The position numbers and the translations under genes were made by a program. The notes under the pieces were generated by a model. That model was not told where the DNA came from and ran no database searches. It saw only the letters and a program-made list of their open reading frames with translations. Below are positions 36,949 to 46,565 of a stretch of DNA of 46,786 nucleotides, piece by piece (the first letter of the stretch is position 1; each line of letters begins with the position of its first letter). This DNA is from Syntrophobacterales bacterium (lineage in GTDB: Bacteria > Desulfobacterota > Syntrophia > Syntrophales > UBA2192), in contig JAGPKU010000013.1 in assembly GCA_018053845.1 (NCBI GenBank), positions 1 to 46,786 on the forward strand, given 5' to 3'.

Positions 36949-38484
36949 CTACAGGGGGATGTTGCCGTGCTTCTTCCAGGGCCGGTCCTCCCTCTTGTTG
37001 GCGAGCATCTGCAGGGACCGGATGATCATGGGCCGCGTCTCCCGCGGCTCGATGACGTGCTCGATGAGGGCATGGCGCGCCGCCTGGTAGGGCGTGGCGA
37101 AGTTCTCGATGTACTCCTGGGTCTTCTGCTTCAGGCTCTCGGGGTCCTCCTTGCGGAAGATGATCTTTGCGGCCCCCTCGGCGCCCATGACGGCGATCTC
37201 CGCCGAGGGCCAGGCCATGACGATGTCCGCCCCCGTCTGCCCGGAGCACATGCCGAGGTAGGAGCCGCCGTAGGCCTTGCGGATGACGATGGTGATCTTC
37301 GGCACCGTCGCCTCGGGGTAGACGTAGAGCATCTTGGCGCCGTGGCGGATGATGCCGCCGTACTCCTGCGCCGTCCCCGGGAGGTAGCCCGGGACATCGA
37401 CGAAGGTGAGGATCGGCAGGTTGAAGCAGTCGCAGAACCGGATGAACCGCGAGGCCTTGTCGGAGGAGTTGATGTCGAGGCACCCCGCGAGCACCGCCGG
37501 CTGGTTGGCGATGATCCCTACGGGCTGGCCGTTCATGCGGGCGAAGCAGGTGATCATGTTCATCGCGTAGAGGGCCTGGCTCTCGTAGATCTCGCCGTTG
37601 TCGACGACCATCTTGATGATGCGCTTCATGTCGTAGGGGCGATTGCTCGCCTCGGGGACGAGCGTGTTGAGGGCGTCCTCCATGCGGTCCGCGGGGTCGC
37701 TGCACTCCGCGACGGGGGGCTTCTCACGGTGGTTGGAGGGCAGGTAGCTCAGCAGCCGCTTGATCTGGTCGATGCAGTCCTCGTCGCTGGCGGCCACGAA
37801 ATGCGCCACCCCGCTCTTGGTGTTGTGCGTCATGGCGCCGCCGAGCTGCATGGCCGTGACGTCCTCCCCCATGACGGCCTTGACGACCTGGGGGCCCGTG
37901 ATGAACATCTGGGCGTATTCCTTGTCGACCATGTAGATGAAGTCCATCAGCGCCGGCGAGTAGACGGCCCCTCCGGCCGAGGGGCCCATGATGGCGCTGA
38001 TCTGCGGGATGATCCCCGAGGCCATGGTGTTCTTGTAAAAGATCCGCCCGTAGCCCGCCAGCGAGTCCACGGCCTCCTGGATCCTCGCGCCGCCCGAGTC
38101 GTTGAGGCCCACGATGGGGGCCCCGGCGGCCACGGCGCGGTCCATGCACTTGACGATCTTCGTCGCGTGCATCTCGCCCAGGGAGCCGCCCATGGTGCTG
38201 AAGTCCTGCGCGAAGGCGAAGACGGTCCGGCCGTCGACCCTGCCGTAGCCCGTCACGACGCCCTCGCCGGGGACCTCCGTCTTGTCCATGCCGAAGTTCG
38301 TGCAGCGGTGCTCGACGAACTTGTCCAGTTCCACGAAGCTCCCCTCGTCGAAGAGGCGCCCGAGCCGCTCGCGGGCCGTGAGCCTCCCCGTGGCCTTCAC
38401 CTTCTCGAGGGCCTTGGTCCCGCCGCCCATCTCGATCTTCCGCTCGGCGGCCCTCATGCGTTCGATTTTTTCCTGATTCGTCAC
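36949..38484 (-). CDS. Biotin-dependent acyl-CoA carboxyltransferase (methylmalonyl-CoA decarboxylase alpha / propionyl-CoA carboxylase beta)
   Basis: 511 residues in two crotonase-like halves. Family features include TGRLTARERLGRLFDEGSF, the CoA/biotin-binding GGSLGEMHATKI, NDSGGARIQEAVDSLAGYG, and FVDVPGYLPGTAQEYGGIIRHGAKMLYVY. It moves CO2 between (S)-methylmalonyl-CoA and biotin on a carrier protein, so it acts as methylmalonyl-CoA decarboxylase alpha subunit (sodium pump) or as part of a transcarboxylase or carboxylase. The start is GTG at 38484 with GAGGTGAT upstream. It is last in the unit mutase-meaB-epimerase-carboxyltransferase. No biotin carrier is encoded beside it, but an OadG-type subunit gene begins at 46566. 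Confidence 0.92.
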   Translation of the reverse strand: MTNQEKIERMRAAERKIEMGGGTKALEKVKATGRLTARERLGRLFDEGSFVELDKFVEHRCTNFGMDKTEVPGEGVVTGYGRVDGRTVFAFAQDFSTMGGSLGEMHATKIVKCMDRAVAAGAPIVGLNDSGGARIQEAVDSLAGYGRIFYKNTMASGIIPQISAIMGPSAGGAVYSPALMDFIYMVDKEYAQMFITGPQVVKAVMGEDVTAMQLGGAMTHNTKSGVAHFVAASDEDCIDQIKRLLSYLPSNHREKPPVAECSDPADRMEDALNTLVPEASNRPYDMKRIIKMVVDNGEIYESQALYAMNMITCFARMNGQPVGIIANQPAVLAGCLDINSSDKASRFIRFCDCFNLPILTFVDVPGYLPGTAQEYGGIIRHGAKMLYVYPEATVPKITIVIRKAYGGSYLGMCSGQTGADIVMAWPSAEIAVMGAEGAAKIIFRKEDPESLKQKTQEYIENFATPYQAARHALIEHVIEPRETRPMIIRSLQMLANKREDRPWKKHGNIPL

Positions 38485-38525
38485 GGTTCATCACCTCTTT
38501 CTTTTTTTGGGGTTCTGTTCGGGTC

Positions 38526-38927
38526 TCAGTCTCGTTCGCTCAGCTCCAGCAGCACGCCGCCGGTGGAGCGGGGGTGCACGAAGGCGATTTTCGCGCCGCC
38601 CGCGCCGTAGCGGGGCTTCTCGTCGATGAGCCGCACGCCCTTGGCCTTCATCTCCGCCAGGGCCGCCTCGAGGTTGTCCACGCGCAGCGCCAGGTGCTGG
38701 ATCCCCTCGCCGTTCTTCTCGATGTACTTGGCCACGGGACCGTCCGGCGCGGTCGACTCGAGCAGCTCGATCTCCGTCTCGCCGATCGGGAGGAACGCCA
38801 CGCGCACCTTCTGCTCGGCCACCTCCTCGACGCCCACGGATTTGAGCCCCATCGCCTCGTAGACCTTCAGGGACTCGGCGATGCTCTTCACTGCGATACC
38901 GATGTGATCCAAACGTGTGATCTTCAT
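38526..38927 (-). CDS. mce: Methylmalonyl-CoA epimerase
   Basis: 133 residues, vicinal-oxygen-chelate fold. Metal ligands fall in the expected places: His8 in LDHIGIAV, a second His in [11 protein letters not shown] near 78 and the Glu in LLELSE at the end. It interconverts (R)- and (S)-methylmalonyl-CoA. ATG 38927 has only a weak ribosome-binding site; the gap to meaB is 31 nt, suggesting one transcript. Confidence 0.96.
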   Translation of the reverse strand: MKITRLDHIGIAVKSIAESLKVYEAMGLKSVGVEEVAEQKVRVAFLPIGETEIELLESTAPDGPVAKYIEKNGEGIQHLALRVDNLEAALAEMKAKGVRLIDEKPRYGAGGAKIAFVHPRSTGGVLLELSERD

Positions 38928-38958
38928 GCTGACTAGACCTCCTGATTCGTCTGTGCCT

Positions 38959-39957
38959 TCAGGTAACGGTGATGCTGTAATTCTGGAGAAAGGACAGGAT
39001 CCGGGCCGCCCCCGAGGTGGCCGTGATCTTCCCGCCGACCACTTCCTTCTCGATGAGGGGCAGGAGGTTGACGACCTGGGCGTTCCTGGCGAACCAAGCC
39101 TCCAGCCCTTCCTTGACCAGGGCCCACATCCACAGGCGTGACTGCTCGCTGCGCTTCCTCTCCAGCTCCCCCTTGTCGTTCATGATCCTGCGGTGCTTGA
39201 GCACGACGTCCCAGATCTCCTCGAGCCCCGCCCCCGTGAGGGAGCTGCACAGCAGCACGGGCGTGCTCCAGTCCGGCGAGGGGGGCGAGAGCAGGTGCAT
39301 CGCCGTCTCGTACTGCGCCCGGGCGAGCTTGGCCCGCTCCACGTTGTCGCCGTCGGCCTTGTTGACCGCGATCGCATCGGCCAGCTCCAGGACGCCCTTC
39401 TTGATCCCCTGGAGCTCGTCCCCGGCCCCGGCGATCATGAGCACGAGGAAAAAGTCCACCATGGAGGCCACGGCGACCTCCGATTGCCCCACGCCGACCG
39501 TCTCCACCAGGATGACGTCGTAGCCGGCGGCCTCGCAGATCATCATGGTCTCCCGGGTCTTGCGGGCCACCCCGCCGAGGGTGCCCCCCGAGGGGGAGGG
39601 GCGGATGAAGGCCCGCTCGCTGGTGGAGAGCTTCTCCATCCGAGTCTTGTCGGCCAGGATGCTGCCGCCCGTCCGGGGGCTGCTCGGGTCGACGGCCAGC
39701 ACGGCCACGCGGTGGCCCTTCTCGGTGAGCATCGTGCCGAAGCTCTCGATGAAGGTGCTCTTGCCCGCGCCCGGCACGCCCGTGATCCCCAGGCGGACGG
39801 CCTTGCCCGTGTAAGGCAGCAGCGCGTCCAAGACGGCCTGCGCCGTTTCCTGGTGCTCCGGCAGGATGCTCTCGATCAGCGTGATCGTTTTGGCCATGAC
39901 CAGCCGGCTGCCGCCCGTCACGCCCTGGACGTAGTAGTCGATTCCCTTTTCGGCCAT
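38959..39957 (-). CDS. meaB: MeaB/ArgK-type GTPase, methylmalonyl-CoA mutase chaperone
   Basis: 332 residues. G1 is GVPGAGKS at 60-67, followed by [18 protein letters not shown] and the [10 protein letters not shown] switch region; NKAD gives G4. MeaB protects methylmalonyl-CoA mutase and controls cobalamin loading. It follows the mutase gene by 73 nt, the usual pairing. Confidence 0.96.
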   Translation of the reverse strand: MAEKGIDYYVQGVTGGSRLVMAKTITLIESILPEHQETAQAVLDALLPYTGKAVRLGITGVPGAGKSTFIESFGTMLTEKGHRVAVLAVDPSSPRTGGSILADKTRMEKLSTSERAFIRPSPSGGTLGGVARKTRETMMICEAAGYDVILVETVGVGQSEVAVASMVDFFLVLMIAGAGDELQGIKKGVLELADAIAVNKADGDNVERAKLARAQYETAMHLLSPPSPDWSTPVLLCSSLTGAGLEEIWDVVLKHRRIMNDKGELERKRSEQSRLWMWALVKEGLEAWFARNAQVVNLLPLIEKEVVGGKITATSGAARILSFLQNYSITVT

Positions 39958-40030
39958 CGCCCTGCACCGGGTTCGAAGCGTTGCGTTGATGCGGCAAGGC
40001 CGGGGGAGGGGTTCTCCCCCGGCCGTCGTC

Positions 40031-42175
40031 CTAGGCCGCCCGTTTCAGGTACTTGTTCTCCAGCAGGGACAGGACCTTGTCCGCCGATTCGGGGATCGAG
40101 GTCCCCGGCCCGAAGATCCCCACGACCCCCGCCTTGTAGAGGAAGTCGTAGTCCGTCGGGGGGATGACGCCGCCGGCGATGACCAGGATCTCGCCCGCGC
40201 CCATCTCCTGGAGCTTCCGGATCAGCTCGGGCACCAGCGTCTTGTGGCCCGCCGTGAGGCTCGAGGCGCCCACGACGTGGACGTCGTTCTCGAGGGCCAT
40301 CCGGGCCGCCTCCTCGGGGGTCTGGAACATGGGGCTGATGTCGATGTCGAAGCCCAGGTCGGCGAAGGCCGTGGCGACGACCTTGATGCCGCGGTCGTGG
40401 CCGTCCTGGCCCATCTTCGTGACGAGCATCCTCGGGCGCCGGCCCGTCTGCTTCAGGAAGTTCTCCGTGCGCTTCTGCAGGCCCCGGATCACGTCGCTTT
40501 CGCCGTACTCGGAAGAGTAGACGCCGGAGATCATCCGGGTGGTGGCCACGTAGCGGCCGAAGACCTTCTCCATGGCGTCGCTGACCTCGCCCACGGTGGC
40601 GCGAAGCCGGATGGCCTGGATGGAGGCCTCCAGGAGGTTGCCGCCCTTTTCGGCCGCGGCCGTGATGTTCTCCAGGGCCTTCTTCACGGCGGCCCCGTCG
40701 CGCCTGGCCTTGAGTTCCTTGATCCGGGCGATCTGCTCGTCGCGCACCGTGCTGGGCACCTCGAGCACCTCGACGGGGGGCTCTTCCTTCACGCGGTACT
40801 TGTTGACGCCGACGATGACGTCCTTGCCCTGGTCGATGCGGGCCTGGCGCCTGGCCGCCGACTCCTCGATGCGGAGCTTCGGCATGCCCGTCTCGATGGC
40901 GCGGGCCATGCCGCCCAAGGCCTCGATCTCGTCCATGATCTTCTTGGCCTCGCGGATGATGGAGCCCGTGAGGGCCTCGATGTAGTAGGAGCCGCCCAGG
41001 GGGTCCACCACGTGGCAGATCTGGGACTCCTCCTGAATGATGATCTGGGTGTTGCGGGCGATGCGGGCCGAGAAGTCCGTCGGCAGGCTGATCGCCTCGT
41101 CGAAGGAGTTCGTGTGGAGCGACTGGGTGCCGCCCAGGGCCGCCGCGAGGGCCTCGAGGGTCGTGCGGATGATGTTGTTGTAGGGGTCCTGCTCCGTGAG
41201 GCTCCAGCCCGAGGTCTGCACGTGGGTGCGCAGCACCGTGGAGCGGGGGTTCTTCGGGTTGAACTCGCTGACCGTCTGGTGCCACAGGTAGCGGGCCGCG
41301 CGCAGCATGGCGATCTCCATGAAGAAGTTCATCCCGACGCCGAAGAAGAACGAGAGCCGGGGAGCGAAGTCGTCGATGGAGAGGCCGCCGTCGATGGCCG
41401 CCCGGATGTACTGCTTGCCGTCCGAGAGCGTGAAGGCCGTCTGCAGGACCGAGTTGGCGCCCGCCTCCATGATGTGGTAGCCGCTGATGGAGATCGTGTT
41501 GTAGCGCGGCATGTGCTTCGAGCAGTAGGCGATGATGTCCGAGACGATCCGCATCGAGGGCTGGGGCGGGTAGATGTAGGTGTTGCGGGTGAGGAATTCC
41601 TTGAGGATGTCGTTCTGGATCGTGCCTGCGAGCTGCTCCTGCTTGACGCCCTGCTCCTCGGCGGCGACGATGTAGCCCGCCAGGATCGGCAGCACGGCGC
41701 CGTTCATCGTCATGGAGACGGTCACCTTGTCCAGGGGGATCCCGTCGAAGAGGACCTTCATGTCCTCCACGGAGTCGATGGCGACGCCGGCCTTGCCGAC
41801 GTCGCCGGCCACGCGCGGGTGGTCGGAGTCGTAGCCGCGGTGCGTGGCCAGGTCGAAGGCCACCGAGAGGCCCGTCTGGCCCGCGGCGAGGTTTCTTCGG
41901 TAGAAGGCGTTGGATTCCTTCGCCGTGGCGAACCCGGCGTACTGCCGGATCGTCCAGGGCTGGTTGGCGTACATGGTGGCCACGGGGCCGCGGACGTAGG
42001 GGGCCATGCCGGAGAGGGTGTTGACGAAGTCGAGACCCTCGAGATCCTCCGCCGTGTAGATGGGCTTCACGGTGATCCCCTCGGGCGTCTCCCAGTTGAG
42101 CGCCTCGACGGGCTTCCCCTTGAGTTCCTTCGCAGCCTGTTCCATCCATTTCTTCATCTGGGGGTGTTGAGCCAT
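40031..42175 (-). CDS. Methylmalonyl-CoA mutase, single-chain form
   Basis: 714 residues. The N-terminal TIM barrel shows [30 protein letters not shown] and [12 protein letters not shown]; the C-terminal cobalamin domain has DGHDRG (Asp591, His593, Gly596), SLTAGHKTL and [12 protein letters not shown]. It isomerises (R)-methylmalonyl-CoA to succinyl-CoA using adenosylcobalamin. ATG 42175 follows AAGGAGGAAGACA; the frame runs open much further upstream, through the transposase gene, but that part is out-of-frame noise. Catalytic and B12 parts are on one chain, unlike the split archaeal form. The closest upstream region holds an 11-bp piece (GAATCGGACAA) of the element described at 43109-43204. 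Confidence 0.97.
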   Translation of the reverse strand: MAQHPQMKKWMEQAAKELKGKPVEALNWETPEGITVKPIYTAEDLEGLDFVNTLSGMAPYVRGPVATMYANQPWTIRQYAGFATAKESNAFYRRNLAAGQTGLSVAFDLATHRGYDSDHPRVAGDVGKAGVAIDSVEDMKVLFDGIPLDKVTVSMTMNGAVLPILAGYIVAAEEQGVKQEQLAGTIQNDILKEFLTRNTYIYPPQPSMRIVSDIIAYCSKHMPRYNTISISGYHIMEAGANSVLQTAFTLSDGKQYIRAAIDGGLSIDDFAPRLSFFFGVGMNFFMEIAMLRAARYLWHQTVSEFNPKNPRSTVLRTHVQTSGWSLTEQDPYNNIIRTTLEALAAALGGTQSLHTNSFDEAISLPTDFSARIARNTQIIIQEESQICHVVDPLGGSYYIEALTGSIIREAKKIMDEIEALGGMARAIETGMPKLRIEESAARRQARIDQGKDVIVGVNKYRVKEEPPVEVLEVPSTVRDEQIARIKELKARRDGAAVKKALENITAAAEKGGNLLEASIQAIRLRATVGEVSDAMEKVFGRYVATTRMISGVYSSEYGESDVIRGLQKRTENFLKQTGRRPRMLVTKMGQDGHDRGIKVVATAFADLGFDIDISPMFQTPEEAARMALENDVHVVGASSLTAGHKTLVPELIRKLQEMGAGEILVIAGGVIPPTDYDFLYKAGVVGIFGPGTSIPESADKVLSLLENKYLKRAA

Positions 42176-42306
42176 TGTCTTCCTCCTTGATTCAGCCTGT
42201 GCGTGAAAGGCCTGTGTTGCTGTGTCGATCCCGGTTGTCCGATTCCGCCTCGATGCCCGCGGCGCGGCATCGATGTCCCCGCCCCGAAGGGACCCGCTTC
42301 CGCTCC

Positions 42307-43056
42307 TCAGGGCAGCATCCGTGGGTCCTCCGCCGCGACCCGCTGGCCCAGGAGGCCTCGGGCGAGCCTGACGAGATTCTCCCCCCGATGGTTGTACCGC
42401 CACTCGATTTCCTTGAGGTAGAGCGGGAAGTACGCTCGGGGCACCCCGCGGTAGTGCCTGAGCCACTGCCGGGTGAAGGACCAGAACCCGTCGATCTCCG
42501 GCGGGATCTCGCGGTCCCTCCGGGTCCCCGGCGCGCCGTTGACCACGACGCTGCCGCCGCGGACATCCAGGGACGTGCAGGCCAGGGTCCCGCCGCAGTA
42601 TCGCAGCTCCCCGGCCTCCGCGGCGCCTTCGCCCTCGGCGACGGGGATCGCGAAGAGACGGCCGTTGCCCTGGTAGATGCCCAGGGCCATCCGCTCCCCC
42701 GACCGGGAGAAGTCCGGGCGGAACCGCACGCCGTCCCCGGCGATCGCCGCCCCCCCGTCCGTCCTGGCCAGCAGGGCCTTCAGGGCCTTCATCTCGTGCG
42801 TGTAGATGGCGGTCCGCAGGATCCGAAACCATCGCTGGACCGTCTTGAGGTCCAGCGGCACCTGGTGCCGAAGTCGGTAGGCCGGTACCCCCAGGCAGAA
42901 ATATTCGAGCAGCCGGCCCTTCCAGTAGGGGGAGATCTTTGCGGAACCCCAGAACGTCCTGTCGAACTTGCGCGTCAGGCCGCAGCGGCCGCAGCGCCGC
43001 TGCCCCGTGGAAAGGCGCCAGAAGCTCGTTCCGCCGCATCGAGGACAAATCAACAT
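42307..43056 (-). CDS. Degenerate IS1595-family transposase
   Basis: 249 residues. The N-terminal zinc ribbon (Cys4, Cys7, Cys22, Cys25) and the C-terminal [18 protein letters not shown]...[12 protein letters not shown] are typical of ISXO2/IS1595 transposases. The middle is short and the catalytic pattern is poor: the usual EVDET motif corresponds to IAGDGV (Asp108), the SD motif perhaps to SLD (Asp164) and the final Glu/Asn to Asp189. Activity is therefore doubtful, yet the frame has no stop. No obvious terminal inverted repeats or target duplications are seen. Start ATG 43056 is chosen because the ribbon follows; ATG 43092 is possible. It lies between the 96-bp element and the mutase gene. 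Confidence 0.75.
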   Translation of the reverse strand: MLICPRCGGTSFWRLSTGQRRCGRCGLTRKFDRTFWGSAKISPYWKGRLLEYFCLGVPAYRLRHQVPLDLKTVQRWFRILRTAIYTHEMKALKALLARTDGGAAIAGDGVRFRPDFSRSGERMALGIYQGNGRLFAIPVAEGEGAAEAGELRYCGGTLACTSLDVRGGSVVVNGAPGTRRDREIPPEIDGFWSFTRQWLRHYRGVPRAYFPLYLKEIEWRYNHRGENLVRLARGLLGQRVAAEDPRMLP

Positions 43057-43108
43057 GACCGACTCTGTCTGCAGGACAGGTGCAACCGACATGGGGTAAG
43101 GTTTGTGC

Positions 43109-43204
43109 GCGCTTCTAGCACCGGGACCGGGCGAAAACTATCGGGTACCGTCTGATTCTGCTGTAGGACTCGTTCAGGGGCGCCTGTCGGGTTTTGTCTG
43201 ACAA
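43109..43204 (-). promoter_or_regulatory. 96-bp element, copy A (inverted relative to copy B at 46400-46495)
   Basis: Read on minus, it aligns with copy B over 96 positions without a gap, 62 identical. Conserved parts are TGTCnGACA plus a second GACA half-site (positions 2-20), GTCCTACA, AGAAT, CnGAC, CCCGATAG and TAGAAGCGC. CCTACA and CGATAG stand 18 bp apart in both copies and could be a weak promoter, with the palindrome at an activator position. It lies about 50 nt upstream of the transposase gene and may originally have served the mutase operon. Confidence 0.7.
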
Positions 43205-43303
43205 CATCCGCAAGGCCCCGTGCTGCAAGGGTTGCGAGGCGCTGCACCCGGCCGCGGGACCCGTTTCCCCGCGGCCGCCCGACCGTTTGGCTCAAATATT
43301 CAC

Positions 43304-43331
43304 TTGAAAAGCGGCGGCGAATTTGTGTAGA
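43304..43331 (+). promoter_or_regulatory. Candidate promoter of the malic enzyme gene
   Basis: TTGAAA (43304-43309), a 16-bp spacer and TGTAGA (43326-43331), in an AT-richer patch. Leader about 20 nt. The rest of the 302-nt gap 43057-43358 holds copy A of the 96-bp element and otherwise nothing recognisable. Confidence 0.4.
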
Positions 43332-43358
43332 CGGGTGCAAAACAAGCGGGGGGTTGAC

Positions 43359-44705
43359 ATGCCGACCGTCGAAGAATTGCTCGCCCGGGCCGCGCAGCCG
43401 TCGAAGGACGCCCTGCGGATGCACCCGTTCTACCGGGGAAAGCTCCAAGTGGCCCCGAAGTGCGCCATCCGGGACTTCTCGGATTTCTCCATCTGGTACA
43501 GCCCGGGGGTCGCCGCCCCGTGCAAGGACATCCAGGCGAACCCCGAGAGGGTCTTCGAGCACACCAACAAGGGCAACCTGATCGCCGTCGTCACCAACGG
43601 GACGCGCGTGCTGGGACTGGGCGACATCGGCCCCGAGGCGAGCCTGCCCGTCATGGAGGGCAAGGCGATCCTCTTCAAGTACCTGGGCGGCGTCGACGCC
43701 GTGCCCATCGCCCTGCGCACGAAGGACCCCGCGCAGTTCATCGAGACCGTCAAGCTCCTCGAGCCCGCCTTCGGCGGCATCAACCTCGAGGACATCTCCC
43801 AGCCGGAGTGCTTTCGGATCCTCGACACCCTGCGGGCCGAGATGAACATTCCGGTATGGCACGACGACCAGCAGGGGACGGCCTGCGTGATCCTCGCCGG
43901 GCTTCTCAACGCCCTGAAGATCGTCGGCAAGCGCCTGCAGGACGCCCGGATCGTGCTCTTCGGCATCGGGGCGGCCAACGTGGCCACCTACCGCCTGCTC
44001 CGGGCGAGCGGGGCCGACCCGGCGCGGATCGTCGCCGTCGACTCCAAGGGGACGCTGCACCGCGGCCGCGGCGACATCGAGGCCGCGCAGAGGGACTTCG
44101 CCGTCAAGTGGCGGATCTGCCTCGAGACCAACGGGGCGGGCCTGGTCGGGACCGTGGCCGACGCGCTGAAGGGGGCCGACGTCTTCATCGGCGCCTCCAC
44201 CCCGGGGCCGGGCGTCATCAAGCCCGAGTGGGTCCGGGGGATGGCGAAGGACGCCGTCGTCTTTCCCTGCGCGAACCCCGTCCCCGAGATCTGGCCCTGG
44301 GAGGCCAAGGCGGCGGGCGCTCGGATCGTCGGGACGGGACGGAGCGACTTCCCCAACCAGATCAACAACTCGCTGGGCTTCCCCGGCATCTTCCGGGGCG
44401 TGCTCGACGTGCGGGCCCGGAACATCACCGACGAGATGGCCGTCGCCGCCGCGGAGGAGATCGCCCGGGTGGCCGAGGAGAAGGGCCTTTCCGACGACCG
44501 CATCGTCCCCGCCATGGACGACGAGGATCTCTACCCCCGCTGCGCCGTCGCCACGGCCCTGAAGGCCCAGGAGCAGGGGATCGCGCGGGTCGAAAAAACC
44601 GGGGAGGAGCTCTACCGGGAGGCCGTGGCGGCGGTCCGCGGCGCGCGCGAGATGACCCGCGTCCTCGTGGAGCAGGGGGTCATCGCCCCCGCCCCGGCGG
44701 AGTGA
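43359..44705 (+). CDS. Malic enzyme (short form, without phosphotransacetylase domain)
   Basis: 448 residues. Catalytic Tyr47 lies in WYSPGVAAPCKDI; the Lys is in VMEGKAILFKYLGG; metal and substrate residues are in HDDQQGTA and the Rossmann motif is FGIGAANVA. It decarboxylates malate to pyruvate with NAD(P)+. The length matches the short single-domain type, not E. coli MaeB with its extra domain. I prefer ATG 43359, preceded by GGGGGG, over the upstream codon at 43323, which overlaps the candidate -10 box. It links the fumarase product to pyruvate. The CoA-transferase follows after 120 nt. Confidence 0.93.
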   Translation: MPTVEELLARAAQPSKDALRMHPFYRGKLQVAPKCAIRDFSDFSIWYSPGVAAPCKDIQANPERVFEHTNKGNLIAVVTNGTRVLGLGDIGPEASLPVMEGKAILFKYLGGVDAVPIALRTKDPAQFIETVKLLEPAFGGINLEDISQPECFRILDTLRAEMNIPVWHDDQQGTACVILAGLLNALKIVGKRLQDARIVLFGIGAANVATYRLLRASGADPARIVAVDSKGTLHRGRGDIEAAQRDFAVKWRICLETNGAGLVGTVADALKGADVFIGASTPGPGVIKPEWVRGMAKDAVVFPCANPVPEIWPWEAKAAGARIVGTGRSDFPNQINNSLGFPGIFRGVLDVRARNITDEMAVAAAEEIARVAEEKGLSDDRIVPAMDDEDLYPRCAVATALKAQEQGIARVEKTGEELYREAVAAVRGAREMTRVLVEQGVIAPAPAE

Positions 44706-44825
44706 CGGCGGAGCAACAGGGGCACCGCGGGGAAAGGGGGCCGGGCGAAGCGGCGAAACAGGCGGTCCGGAGCCGTTGACGCGGGCCTGAAAGGTTTCAA
44801 TTCAGCACAAGGAGGCAAAACCACT

Positions 44826-46322
44826 ATGGGAATCGAGAGCCGTATCTTCAACAAGGAACTGCTGTCCAAGATCACGACGGCCGAGGAGGCCGCCAGGCAC
44901 ATCAAGGACGGGATGATCGTCGGCACGAGCGGGTTCACCCCCTGCGGGTACCCCAAGGCCGTGCCGCTGGCCGTGGCCGAAAGGGTCAAGAAGGGCGAGA
45001 AGCTCCGGCTGTCCCTTCTGACGGGCGCTTCCGTCGGCGTCGAGCTCGACGAGGCCTGGGCCGAGGTGAACGCCATCGCCAGGCGCTACCCCTACCAGAC
45101 GGGCAAGAAGATCAACCAGCGGATCAATAGCGGCGACACGATGTTCTTCGACATCCACCTGAGCCAGATGGCCCAGCAGCTGCGCTACGGCTTCCTGGGC
45201 AAGATGGACGTGGCCATCGTCGAGGCCGTCTGCATCCTGGAAAACGGCGGGGTCGTCCCGTCCACCTCGGTCGGCAACTCACCCACCTTCCTCCAGCAGG
45301 CCGAGAAGGTCATCATCGAGGTCAACACGAGCCAGCCCATGGAACTCGTCGGGATGAGCGACATCTTCATCCCGGCCGACCCGCCGGCACGCCACCCGCT
45401 GCCGATCACGGACGTCAACCAGCGCATCGGCACGATCTACATGCCCTGCGACCCGCGTAAGGTCGTGGCCGTCGTGCCCTGCGACATCGGGGACAAGACG
45501 CGGCCCCTGGCCCCCATCGACGAGCAGTCCAAGGCCATGGCCCGGCACCTGATCAAGTATCTCGAAAAGCATTACGGCGCGGTGCTCCCGCCCCTGCAGT
45601 CGGGCGTGGGCAACGTGGCCAACGCCGTCATGGCGGGCCTCGTGGAGAGCGACTACAAGAATTTGAAGGTCTGGACGGAGGTCATCCAGGACGCCATGTT
45701 CGACCTCATCGACGCGGGCAAGCTCAACGCCGTCTCCGGCACGTCGCTCTCCCCCTCGCCCGAGGGCCTGCAGCGCTTCTACAAGAACATCATGAAGTAC
45801 CGCGACAAGATCATCCTGCGGCCCCAGGAGGTCAGCAACAACGCGGAGATCGCCCGACGCCTGGGCCTCATCGCCATGAACACGGCCCTCGAGGTGGACA
45901 TCTACGGCAACGTCAACTCCACCCACACCTTCGGCACCACCATGGTCAACGGCATCGGCGGCTCCGGCGACTTCTCCCGCAACTCGGGGCTCGTCGTCTT
46001 CCTGACGCCGTCGGCGGCCAAGAAGGGGGCTATCTCCCGCGTCGTGCCCCACGTGACCCATTACGATCACACGGAGCACGAGGTGCACCTCGTCGTGACG
46101 GACCAGGGGGTGGCCGACCTGCGCGGGCTCGACCCGAAGGAGAAGGTGCCCCTCATCATCGAGAACTGCGCCCACCCGGACTACCGGCCCCTGCTGTGGG
46201 ACTACTACAGGCGCGCCCAGAAGAAGGTGGGCGGCCACATCCCCATGCTTCTCGACGAGGCATACAGCTGGCACGTGCGCTTCAACGAAACGGGAACCAT
46301 GAAACCCGAGGGGGCGGCCTGA
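44826..46322 (+). CDS. Acetyl-CoA hydrolase/transferase family CoA-transferase (succinyl-CoA:acetate type)
   Basis: 498 residues. Family signatures include GTSGFTPCGYPKAVP at the start, a conserved Glu285 in WTEVIQDAMFDLIDAG that aligns with the thioester-forming Glu of AarC-type enzymes, LRPQEVSNN, EVDIYGNVNSTH and NGIGGSGDFSRNSG. It likely moves CoA between succinyl-CoA and acetate or propionate, saving ATP in the methylmalonyl-CoA pathway; the exact acceptor is not visible. AAGGAGG precedes the ATG at 44826. A long GC hairpin without T-run follows at 46351-46375. Confidence 0.93.
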   Translation: MGIESRIFNKELLSKITTAEEAARHIKDGMIVGTSGFTPCGYPKAVPLAVAERVKKGEKLRLSLLTGASVGVELDEAWAEVNAIARRYPYQTGKKINQRINSGDTMFFDIHLSQMAQQLRYGFLGKMDVAIVEAVCILENGGVVPSTSVGNSPTFLQQAEKVIIEVNTSQPMELVGMSDIFIPADPPARHPLPITDVNQRIGTIYMPCDPRKVVAVVPCDIGDKTRPLAPIDEQSKAMARHLIKYLEKHYGAVLPPLQSGVGNVANAVMAGLVESDYKNLKVWTEVIQDAMFDLIDAGKLNAVSGTSLSPSPEGLQRFYKNIMKYRDKIILRPQEVSNNAEIARRLGLIAMNTALEVDIYGNVNSTHTFGTTMVNGIGGSGDFSRNSGLVVFLTPSAAKKGAISRVVPHVTHYDHTEHEVHLVVTDQGVADLRGLDPKEKVPLIIENCAHPDYRPLLWDYYRRAQKKVGGHIPMLLDEAYSWHVRFNETGTMKPEGAA

Positions 46323-46350
46323 AAGAGCTTCCCGCTGAAGACGCCGGGGA

Positions 46351-46375
46351 CCGGGGGCCATCGCCCCGCCCCCGG
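46351..46375. other. GC-rich hairpin after the CoA-transferase gene
   Basis: CCGGGGGC (46351-46358) pairs perfectly with GCCCCCGG (46368-46375), with a 9-nt loop. No T-run follows on either strand, so it may act as an RNA 3' end stabiliser or a weak terminator. Confidence 0.45.
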
Positions 46376-46399
46376 CAGGGGGCGCGTTCCGGTGTCGGG

Positions 46400-46495
46400 G
46401 TGTCGGACAAAGACTGACACAATCTCAATGAGCGGTCCTACAAGAGAATCGGACAATGCCCGATAGCGCAGGGCGGCCCGCGGTGATAGAAGCGC
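46400..46495 (+). promoter_or_regulatory. 96-bp element, copy B (upstream of the OadG-type gene)
   Basis: Same element as at 43109-43204 but on plus, 62 of 96 identical, no gaps. Here the palindrome is GTGTC-GGACAAAGACT-GACAC, an extended inverted repeat. The end of the element lies 70 nt before the OadG-type start codon, so a promoter within it would give a leader of about 90 nt. Confidence 0.7.
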
Positions 46496-46565
46496 AACCG
46501 GTTGACCCGCCAATCAAACACCATTGCTTCGACAACGTGCAGCGTGTCCGAAAGGGAGCATGCGA

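Noticed and set aside
42176-42306. Cobalamin riboswitch upstream of the B12-dependent mutase
   Set aside because: The gap is only 131 nt and shows one 8-bp hairpin (TCGATGCC/GGCATCGA) but no B12-box-like sequence.
42176-43048. Upstream extension of the mutase frame to about 1005 residues
   Set aside because: The extension runs through the transposase gene in another frame, lacks family similarity, and the ATG at 42175 has an ideal ribosome-binding site.
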